NCBI GenBank assembly: GCA_043788745.1
Contig: JAYVTO010000304.1
Coordinates: forward strand, 1 to 28,486
Length of the DNA stretch: 28,486 nucleotides
Origin: JBBQWZ01 sp043788745
GTDB lineage: Bacteria > Acidobacteriota > Terriglobia > Bryobacterales > Bryobacteraceae
Direction of reading: 5' to 3'
Position 1 is the stretch's first letter; each line of letters opens with the position of its first letter. The translations under genes and the position numbers were made by a program. The notes under the pieces were generated by a model, which saw only the letters and a list, made by a program, of their open reading frames with translations, was not told the origin of the DNA and made no database searches. Of the stretch, positions 22,835 through 28,486 are shown piece by piece.

Positions 22835-24904
22835 ATGAATACCAACCGACTCGCCCACGAAAAGAGCCCGTATTTGCTACAGCACGCGCACAATCCAGTT
22901 GACTGGTACGCGTGGGGCGAAGAAGCGTTCGCGAAAGCGAAAGCGGAAGACAAGCCGATCTTCCTTTCGATCGGCTATTCGACGTGCCACTGGTGCCACG
23001 TGATGGAGCGCGAATCGTTCGAGAACGAAACGGTGGCGTCCGCGTTGAACGCGTCGTTTGTGCCGGTGAAGATCGATCGCGAAGAGCGCCCGGATATCGA
23101 CCGCATCTACATGCTGTTCGTACAGGCGACAACGGGATCGGGCGGCTGGCCGATGTCGGTGTTTCTGACTCCGGATCTCGAGCCGTTTTTCGGCGGCACG
23201 TATTTTCCGCCGGACAACCGTTACGGACGCCCCGGATTCCTGGCGCTGCTCGAACATCTGGCGAAGGCGTGGAAGGAGGACCGCCCGCGGGTGATCGAGG
23301 CGGCGGCGCAAACCATCGGGCAGTTGAAGAGCTACTCCGAACCGGGGCCCGGGGCGGGCGATCTGGATCGTGCGGCAGTCGATTCGTGCTTCGCGGCGTT
23401 CCGCGGGATCTACGACGCGAAGTGGGGCGGCTTCGGGAATGCGCCGAAGTTTCCGCGCCCGGCGGTATTCCATTTCCTGTTGCGCTACTACGAACTGACC
23501 AAGAACGCAGAAGCTCTCGACATGACGCTTCACACGCTGATGGAGATGGCGCGGGGCGGAATGAAGGATCAGCTGGGTGGCGGCTTCCATCGCTATTCGG
23601 TCGACGAACGTTGGTTTGTGCCGCATTTCGAGAAGATGTTGTACGATCAGGCGCAGCTCGCGGTTTCGTATCTCGAGGCGTATCAGATTACTCGCCAGCC
23701 AGCACTCGCGCAAACGGCACGCGACATCTTCGAGTACGTCCTGCGCGACATGACGAGCCCTGACGGCGGATTCTATTCCGCGGAGGACGCCGATAGCGTG
23801 ATCGACGCGGCCGATCCGAAACACAAGGGGGAAGGCGCGTTCTACATCTGGTCCGACGCGGAGATCGATGCCGTGCTCGGCGCCGAAGCGGCGCTCGTGA
23901 AAGCGCATTACGGCATACGAGGGAAGGGCAACGTCGATGAGGATCCGCATCACGAGTTCACGGGCAGGAATATTCTGTTCGAAGCCAAACCGCTGCGTGA
24001 AGGCGAAGAGACGCTGCTGGCCGCCGCGAAGGCCAAGCTGTTTGAGGCTCGCAAGGCGCACATCCGGCCGGGACTGGACGACAAAATCCTCACCAGTTGG
24101 AACGGCATGATGATCACGGCGTTCGCCAAAGGGGCGCAGATATTGGACGAACCGCGCTACGCGCAGGCGGCGGAGCGCTCGGCAATGTTCCTGTTGCGAA
24201 AGATGTTCGACCCCGAAACGGTGACGTTGAAGCGCCGTTTCCGCGACGGAGACGCAGCAATCGCCGGCTTCCTCGACGACTACGCGATGTTCGCGACCGC
24301 GCTCGCCGATCTCTACGAAACGACCTTCGAGACGTACTACCTCGAACTCGCCGTGCAGCTCGCTACGCGCATGTGCGAGTTGTTCGAAGACATGGATGCC
24401 GGCGGCTTCTTCGCGACTACCGAAGGCGGTGCCGATGTCGTGCTTCGGTTGAAAGAAGACTACGACGGCGCGGAGCCATCTGGAAACAGCATCGCGATCG
24501 CGCTGCTCTTCCGCCTGCACGCTATCACGGGGCACGAGGCGTTTCTCGAATCGGCGGGCAAAGCGCTGGCGGCGCTTTCGGCACGATTGACGCGCGGTCA
24601 AGCGGCGGCGCCGCAGTTGATGTCGGCGTTCATGACGACGTTGAATCCGCACCGGCAGGTAGTGCTCGTGGGATCAAGAGAGACGCTTGCGCCGCTGCTG
24701 GCGCAAGTGCGGAAGCGCTTTCTGCCCTACGCCGTCACGCTGGCGGCGGATACGCCGGAATCACGCGACGCGTTGACGCGCTATCAGCCGCAGATTGCGG
24801 AAATGACTCCAGTCGGCGGCAACGCGGCGGCCTATGTGTGCGAAAACTACGCCTGCCAGTTACCCGTTTGTGACGTGGACGCATTGGCCCGGCTGCTAGA
24901 ATAG
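22835..24904 (+). CDS. DUF255 thioredoxin-domain protein (YyaL/SSP411 family)
   Basis: A 689-residue cytoplasmic protein. Residues 1-170 are the thioredoxin-like DUF255 domain: KSPYLLQHAHNPVDWYAWG at 10-28 and the CxxC pair Cys51/Cys54 in STCHWCHVM. The rest is an (alpha/alpha)6-barrel like those of N-acylglucosamine 2-epimerases, with HFEKMLYDQAQL and EDADSV as recognisable motifs. The family is conserved from bacteria to mammals (SPATA20) but its reaction is not established. The start ATG 22835 matches the family exactly. The thiol peroxidase gene follows after six bases, so a shared redox role is plausible. Confidence 0.95.
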   Translation: MNTNRLAHEKSPYLLQHAHNPVDWYAWGEEAFAKAKAEDKPIFLSIGYSTCHWCHVMERESFENETVASALNASFVPVKIDREERPDIDRIYMLFVQATTGSGGWPMSVFLTPDLEPFFGGTYFPPDNRYGRPGFLALLEHLAKAWKEDRPRVIEAAAQTIGQLKSYSEPGPGAGDLDRAAVDSCFAAFRGIYDAKWGGFGNAPKFPRPAVFHFLLRYYELTKNAEALDMTLHTLMEMARGGMKDQLGGGFHRYSVDERWFVPHFEKMLYDQAQLAVSYLEAYQITRQPALAQTARDIFEYVLRDMTSPDGGFYSAEDADSVIDAADPKHKGEGAFYIWSDAEIDAVLGAEAALVKAHYGIRGKGNVDEDPHHEFTGRNILFEAKPLREGEETLLAAAKAKLFEARKAHIRPGLDDKILTSWNGMMITAFAKGAQILDEPRYAQAAERSAMFLLRKMFDPETVTLKRRFRDGDAAIAGFLDDYAMFATALADLYETTFETYYLELAVQLATRMCELFEDMDAGGFFATTEGGADVVLRLKEDYDGAEPSGNSIAIALLFRLHAITGHEAFLESAGKALAALSARLTRGQAAAPQLMSAFMTTLNPHRQVVLVGSRETLAPLLAQVRKRFLPYAVTLAADTPESRDALTRYQPQIAEMTPVGGNAAAYVCENYACQLPVCDVDALARLLE

Positions 24905-24910
24905 CGGAAT

Positions 24911-25420
24911 ATGGAAAGACCAGGAGCAACAACTCTTCACGGGAATCCGATGACGCTCGTCGGACCCGAACTCAAGGCTGGCGACAAGGCTCCGGCGTTT
25001 ACTGCCGTGAGCGACACGATGCAGCCGGTGACCCTCGATTCGACGTCCGGCGTGCGCGTATTTAGCGTGGTGCCGAGCCTCGATACGCCGGTTTGCGACA
25101 TGCAGACCAAGCGGTTTAACGACGAAGCCGCAAAAACGCCAGGCATCGCTTTTTACACCTTCTCGATGGATCTGCCCTTTGCACAGAAGCGCTGGGAAAC
25201 GGCGTTCGGCGTGGACAACATCAAGATGGTGTCCGACCACCGCGATGCCAGCTTCGGCGAACACTACGGAACGCTGATCAAAGAATTGCGCATCCACAGC
25301 CGCGCGATTTTCGTGGTCGACAAAGACAACACAATTACGCACGCGGAGTATGTGAAGGAAGTCGGCGAGCATCCGGATTATGATGCGGCGCTGGCAGCGG
25401 CGAAGGCGATCGCAAGCTAA
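24911..25420 (+). CDS. tpx: Thiol peroxidase, Tpx-type peroxiredoxin with one cysteine
   Basis: A 169-residue peroxiredoxin of the atypical 2-Cys Tpx subfamily that reduces hydrogen and alkyl hydroperoxides. The N-terminus (LHGNPMTLVG) aligns with the E. coli protein. The peroxidatic cysteine is Cys62 in SLDTPVCDMQT. The resolving cysteine, expected in the phrase DLPFAQxRFCGAEG, is missing: here it reads DLPFAQKRWETAFG, and Cys62 is the only cysteine of the protein. It must therefore be recycled by another thiol or act as a 1-Cys enzyme. It lies six bases after the DUF255 gene, which carries a CxxC thioredoxin-like site, and is followed by a strong terminator. Confidence 0.94.
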   Translation: MERPGATTLHGNPMTLVGPELKAGDKAPAFTAVSDTMQPVTLDSTSGVRVFSVVPSLDTPVCDMQTKRFNDEAAKTPGIAFYTFSMDLPFAQKRWETAFGVDNIKMVSDHRDASFGEHYGTLIKELRIHSRAIFVVDKDNTITHAEYVKEVGEHPDYDAALAAAKAIAS

Positions 25421-25443
25421 GCAAGTCAGTTGGGTGAGGCATG

Positions 25444-25485
25444 AGGTCCGGCGGATGCAGTGCATCCGCCGGACCTTTTATTTCT
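25444..25485 (+). terminator. Rho-independent terminator after tpx
   Basis: Perfect 16-base inverted arms (25444-25459 and 25461-25476, starting AGGTCCGGCGG) around a single central base, followed by TTTTATTTCTT. In practice the top pairs open to form a small loop, leaving a GC-rich stem of about 14 pairs and a T-rich tail. It ends the DUF255-tpx unit 24 bases after the tpx stop. Confidence 0.85.
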
Positions 25486-25668
25486 TGCCGCCGTTGCCTG
25501 CGGAGAAAAGGCGAATCGCGCGGGTGCTATATGGCGAAGAAATCGGGAAATCGCTCCAGCATCCCGGTGATCTACCGGCCCTGCGCGAACAGCATTGCCG
25601 CGGCCAGCAAGCGAAACATAGGGATTCGAAGGGTCGGGTTATCTGGCTTCGCTTCGCCCGAGGACGCG

Positions 25669-26139
25669 CTAGATTCTTTCGTACTGGCTGCGGAAGTAAA
25701 GTAGCGGCCTGCCCTCGGATGTCGTGACGCGCTCCGCTTCGCCGATGAGGATCGCGTGATCGCCTTGGTCGATGATCGTGCGGGTGACGCATTCGATGGT
25801 CGCCAAGGTGTCGTGAATCAGCGGCGCGCCGCCCTTGCTGGACTGCCAGGCGACTCCCTCAAAGCGGCCTTCGGGAAACAGCGCAAAGCGGTTCGAAAGA
25901 TCCTCCTGATCGGCGCGCAGTACGTTGACAGCAAAGCGGATCGCGGTCCGAAATACGGGCATCGCATTCGAGGAATGGTCGATACAAACCAGAACCAGGG
26001 GCGGCGATGCGGAGACCGATGTGAAGGAGTTCACTGTCAGGCCATGCGGTTCGCCGTAAGGCGCGGCGCAGGTGACCACGGCGACTCCGGTGGCGAATTC
26101 GGAGCAGGCGCGGAAGAAATCCTTCGCAGAAAGTGGCAT
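25669..26139 (-). CDS. Flavin reductase-like (FMN-binding split-barrel) protein
   Basis: A 156-residue protein. It shows the family start FFRACSEFATGVAVVTC (8-24), HGLTVNSFTSVSASPPLVLVCID (about 32-54) that binds the flavin, FAVNVLRADQEDLSNRFA in the middle, and GDHAILIGEAERV near the end. Members reduce FMN or FAD with NAD(P)H and supply it to a partner oxygenase; no oxygenase gene is in the window. It lies 12 bases downstream of the cupin gene on the same strand, so the two are likely co-transcribed. Confidence 0.92.
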   Translation of the reverse strand: MPLSAKDFFRACSEFATGVAVVTCAAPYGEPHGLTVNSFTSVSASPPLVLVCIDHSSNAMPVFRTAIRFAVNVLRADQEDLSNRFALFPEGRFEGVAWQSSKGGAPLIHDTLATIECVTRTIIDQGDHAILIGEAERVTTSEGRPLLYFRSQYERI

Positions 26140-26151
26140 CTGGGTCGCGTC

Positions 26152-26511
26152 TTAGATTCGATCGAGTACTTGCGCCGTGAGTTCGCTTTGCGTTCCGCCG
26201 GTGTTCAGAGTGCTGGCGGGCTCGAACAACAGTACCGAAACCTCTTCGTCGGCTACCGGCCGGTGCTCAACGCCGCGGGGTACTACGAGGAATTCGCCTT
26301 CTTCGAGCCATACGTCGCCATCGCGAAGTTCCATGCGGAACCGCCCGTTAACTACCAGAAACAACTCGTCTTCGTCGGCGTGGCTGTGCCAAACGAAAGG
26401 CCCCTGAAACTTCACGAGCTTCACGTGCTGGCCGTTGAGCTCCCCGACAATCCTGGGCTTCCAGTGTGCGGAGAATAGCGCCAGTTTTTCCGCGATGCGG
26501 ACCTTTTCCAT
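26152..26511 (-). CDS. Small cupin-domain protein
   Basis: A 119-residue single-domain cupin. Motif 1 is WHSHADEDELFLVVNGRF (41-58) with His42, His44 and Glu48 as metal ligands; motif 2 is GEFLVVPRGVEHRPVA (72-87) with His83. The metal site is therefore complete. The fold serves oxygenases, isomerases and sensors, and nothing in this protein singles out one. It is first gene of a two-gene unit with the flavin reductase. The ATG at 26511 is the first start in frame that suits a cupin N-terminus (MEKVRIAEKLALF). Confidence 0.9.
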   Translation of the reverse strand: MEKVRIAEKLALFSAHWKPRIVGELNGQHVKLVKFQGPFVWHSHADEDELFLVVNGRFRMELRDGDVWLEEGEFLVVPRGVEHRPVADEEVSVLLFEPASTLNTGGTQSELTAQVLDRI

Positions 26512-26588
26512 TCGCGCAGCTTAGCACGATCAGCCGAAGGACGCGAGGCGGAGGGAAAGCTCCGAACAAGGGGGAGCCTGGAGCCAGC

Positions 26589-26618
26589 TTGACAGGGAAT
26601 TAAACCTAATCCTATCAT
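26589..26618 (+). promoter_or_regulatory. Sigma-70-type promoter of the HU-family gene
   Basis: TTGACA (26589-26594) is a perfect -35 box, followed by an 18-base spacer and TATCAT (26613-26618), five of six matches to the -10 consensus. The gene start lies 33 bases beyond. This is the best vegetative promoter match I found in the window. Confidence 0.75.
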
Positions 26619-26640
26619 GGGGTTTCGCGGCATTTTCCGA

Positions 26641-26646
26641 AGGAGG
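26641..26646 (+). promoter_or_regulatory. Shine-Dalgarno sequence setting a TTG start
   Basis: AGGAGG lies five bases before TTG 26652. The HU family N-terminus (xxKxDIINEV) begins exactly here and no ATG or GTG precedes it in frame at a usable distance, so TTG is the start. Confidence 0.8.
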
Positions 26647-26651
26647 CCAAT

Positions 26652-26921
26652 TTGATCAAGCTCGATATCATCAACGAAGTCGTCAATCGCACGGGCATCA
26701 CGAAGACGAAGGCTGAGATGGCCGTGGAGACGGTGTTCGAGAGCATGAAACGCGCGCTGGGAAGCGGCGAACGGATCGAACTTCGTGGCTTTGGGATCTT
26801 CAACGTCCGGCCGCGCAAGACCGGCATTGGACGCAACCCGCGTACCGGAGCCGAAGTCGCCATTCCGCCGGGCAAGGCAGTCCGCTTCAAACCCGGCAAA
26901 GAATTGCAGACATTGCAGTAA
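26652..26921 (+). CDS. HU/IHF family DNA-binding protein
   Basis: An 89-residue nucleoid protein. The helical N-terminal half (IKLDIINEVVNRTGITKTKAEMAVETVF) drives dimerisation; RIELRGFGIFNVRPRKTGIGRNPRTG (about 41-67) forms the beta-strand and the DNA-embracing arm, with Pro at the tip region (RNP) that intercalates in HU and IHF. The ELRGFG wording is common to both subfamilies, so HU versus IHF is not decided. It has a strong promoter and a strong Shine-Dalgarno sequence but a TTG start. A site-2 protease gene follows after nine bases and is likely read from the same promoter. Confidence 0.94.
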   Translation: MIKLDIINEVVNRTGITKTKAEMAVETVFESMKRALGSGERIELRGFGIFNVRPRKTGIGRNPRTGAEVAIPPGKAVRFKPGKELQTLQ

Positions 26922-26930
26922 GTCTGCGAC

Positions 26931-28088
26931 GTGACTGTGGACCCGAACGGCATTCCGGCAGGATCAGCGGGCGCGCTGGGTCCGATCGCAAGCAGCGAGG
27001 GGCTCCGCGCTCCGCTAACCGCGGTTACAAGGGATGAAACCGAAGCCAACCCCGGCGACATTTTTTATTCTCCGCAGCAGTTGCAGTCGGCGCTTGAGTC
27101 CATTCTCGGGCCGCCGCAGCCAGCCCGCCAGTTGAATCAACATCTTTGGATCTATTGCCTGCTGCTGATCGTCACCCTCTACACCACAACCGTCGTTGGT
27201 GCCGGATTCTCCATCGCATTTCAACAGGCGCGCCCGTTCGATTTCGAAATCGACCAGAAGGGCTACCGTATATTCACGGACGGTCCGGGAATCGTGCAGC
27301 CGGTGGTCCAGTGGATTTTGGACTTCGGCTATACCTACGCGCGTCCGTTTTTCGATCCAGGTCTGATCGTGCTCGGCCTGCCGTATTCGCTGATGCTGCT
27401 GACCATATTGCTGGCGCATGAGCTGGGGCACTTCTTCGCCTGCCTACACCATCGGGTTGACGCGACGCCGCCGGCATTTCTGCCGGCTCCGACGCTGATC
27501 GGGACCTTCGGGGCGTTCATCCGGATCCGCTCGCCGATCTATTCGCGGAAGGCACTATTCGACATCGGCATCGCAGGCCCCATCGCCGGATTCTTTGTGC
27601 TGGTGCCCGTGCTCTGTATTGGAGTATCGATGTCCAAAGTCGTACCGGGCATTGGAACCGAAGGCGATATCGTTTTTGGAGTTCCGCTGCTGCAGCGGGT
27701 TGTAGAGATGATCTTCTTCTACGGCGTCGCTCCGACGGACATCTACCTGCATCCGGTGGCCCGAGCCGCGTGGGTGGGCATTTTGGCGACTGCGCTGAAC
27801 CTGCTGCCCATCGGCCAACTCGACGGCGGGCACGTGCTCTACGCGTTTTTCGGCGAGAGAACCAAGATTCTGTCGCGTGTCTTCGTGCTGGCGCTGGTTC
27901 CGCTGGGCCTGTTCGCGTATTACGGCTGGCTGTTCTGGGCCGCGCTATTATTCTTCTTTGGCATGCGCCATCCGTCCATTCAGGACGAAACGCCTTTAAG
28001 CCGCGGCAGAACCATTCTGGGGATCTGCGCGCTCGTCCTGTTTGTGCTGTGCTTCACGCCGGTGCCCATCAAGGTCGGCGGTCTGTAG
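26931..28088 (+). CDS. Site-2 protease family membrane metalloprotease (M50), EGY-like
   Basis: A 385-residue polytopic membrane protein. An N-terminal cytosolic stretch of about 70 residues precedes the first helix (72-92). HELGH at 163-167 is the zinc site and NLLPIGQLDGG (290-300, Asp298) gives the third ligand. Helices also lie at about 147-162, 214-233, 283-295, 315-340 and 365-380. The phrase PTLIGTFGAFIRIRSPI between the two active-site parts resembles the EGY group known from plants and cyanobacteria. It would cut a membrane substrate by intramembrane proteolysis; the substrate is unknown. The start is GTG 26931, nine bases after the HU stop. A glycosyltransferase gene follows after ten bases. 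Confidence 0.92.
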   Translation: MTVDPNGIPAGSAGALGPIASSEGLRAPLTAVTRDETEANPGDIFYSPQQLQSALESILGPPQPARQLNQHLWIYCLLLIVTLYTTTVVGAGFSIAFQQARPFDFEIDQKGYRIFTDGPGIVQPVVQWILDFGYTYARPFFDPGLIVLGLPYSLMLLTILLAHELGHFFACLHHRVDATPPAFLPAPTLIGTFGAFIRIRSPIYSRKALFDIGIAGPIAGFFVLVPVLCIGVSMSKVVPGIGTEGDIVFGVPLLQRVVEMIFFYGVAPTDIYLHPVARAAWVGILATALNLLPIGQLDGGHVLYAFFGERTKILSRVFVLALVPLGLFAYYGWLFWAALLFFFGMRHPSIQDETPLSRGRTILGICALVLFVLCFTPVPIKVGGL

Positions 28089-28098
28089 AGCTTGCGGA

Positions 28099-28486
28099 AT
28101 GCAACTTTCGGCCACAATCATTACGTGTAACGAAGAACGCAACATCGCGCGGGCGATCGAGAGTTTGCGCTGCGCCGACGAGATCCTCGTCCTCGATTCC
28201 GGTTCGACGGACCGCACCGTCGAGATCGCCGAGAAGCTTGGCGCGCGGGTCATCGAAGGCGACTGGCCAGGCTACGCGCGGCAGAAGAACCTGGCGGCGG
28301 AGAAGGCATCGCACGAGTGGATTCTGTCGCTCGATGCCGACGAAACGCTGAGTGAATCGCTGGAGGCAGAGATCTGGCACATCAAGAAGAACGGCCCGCA
28401 GTTCGACGCCTATACGATGCCGCGCCTCGCGAACTACCTCGGCAAATGGATCCACCATTCCGGCTGGTACCCGGATCGCAAGGTTC
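28099..28486 (+). CDS. Family 2 glycosyltransferase, WaaE/KdtX-like (partial)
   Basis: The gene begins at ATG 28099 and is open to the window end, giving 129 residues of an incomplete protein. SATIITCNEERNIARAIESL (4-23) and LDSGSTDRT (32-40) are the GT-A nucleotide-sugar motifs, ARQKNLA is near 61-67, and SLDADE at about 78-83 is the metal-binding DXD. The wording GDWPGYARQKNLA and the later NYLGKWIHHSGWYPDRK match the WaaE-type beta-1,4-glucosyltransferases of lipopolysaccharide inner-core synthesis. It follows the site-2 protease by ten bases. No Shine-Dalgarno sequence is obvious. Confidence 0.88.
   Translation, partial: MQLSATIITCNEERNIARAIESLRCADEILVLDSGSTDRTVEIAEKLGARVIEGDWPGYARQKNLAAEKASHEWILSLDADETLSESLEAEIWHIKKNGPQFDAYTMPRLANYLGKWIHHSGWYPDRKV

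Noticed and set aside
25531..25704. Possible 57-residue plus-strand gene starting MAKKSGNRSS, and an antisense signal-like peptide MFRLLAAAMLFAQ from 25619
   Set aside because: Each is short, without a Shine-Dalgarno sequence or recognisable family. The plus-strand frame runs 36 bases into the flavin reductase gene, and the minus-strand one stops after 15 codons. The two lie antisense to each other, so at most one is real. A decayed minus-strand secreted-protein gene is possible but cannot be shown.

Overview
The window is a GC-rich chromosomal segment from a bacterium that most resembles an acidobacterium of the Solibacter/Bryobacter type. This is inferred from the gene families (secreted S9 peptidase with a Gly-rich propeller, S66 carboxypeptidase, MacB-like permeases, DUF255 protein), from frequent GTG/TTG starts, and from scattered short repeats containing a CTTACG-GCGGTTC-like core that I associate with that group. 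No phage, insertion sequence, CRISPR array, rRNA or tRNA gene was seen. No gap between genes exceeds 300 bases.

Layout. Positions 1-289 hold no convincing gene, only repeats. Then come glgC and a coupled lipoprotein gene (290-2130, minus), a family 2 glycosyltransferase overlapping a glutamine-dependent NAD synthetase (2213-4697, plus), a gamma-glutamylcyclotransferase-like gene coupled to a secreted S9 peptidase (4715-7563, minus), an SDR oxidoreductase (7597-8418, plus), an aminotransferase coupled to an LD-carboxypeptidase-like protein (8419-10613, minus), a membrane protein with a ten-unit QGYPQ repeat (10648-11622, minus), and an alpha/beta hydrolase coupled to an atypical SDR (11697-13315, plus).

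The most interesting stretch is 13448-14153. An intact HicB-type antitoxin/repressor gene follows a HicA toxin gene that is broken by a one-base insertion and also lacks its expected catalytic histidine. A perfect 18-bp palindrome lies at the head of this locus, in the divergent spacer that also serves an M20 amidohydrolase. I infer a dead toxin with a retained DNA-binding antitoxin that may now regulate itself and its neighbour.

The second half holds the M20 amidohydrolase (14153-15415), a small site-2 protease (15515-16210, minus) divergent from selB (16279-18135), a patatin-like phospholipase (18219-19082, minus), an aquaglyceroporin (19373-20143, minus), two adjoining MacB/FtsX-type permeases without an ATPase (20207-22723, minus), a DUF255/YyaL protein followed by a thiol peroxidase that lacks the resolving cysteine (22835-25420), a strong terminator, a flavin reductase/cupin pair (25669-26511, minus), an HU-family protein with a good promoter and TTG start (26652-26921), a larger site-2 protease (26931-28088), and the start of a WaaE-like glycosyltransferase that runs off the window.

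Most genes are housekeeping or envelope-related. Several adjacent pairs share stop/start codons, which suggests translational coupling. All functional calls come from reading the sequence by eye against remembered family motifs; no search was run.
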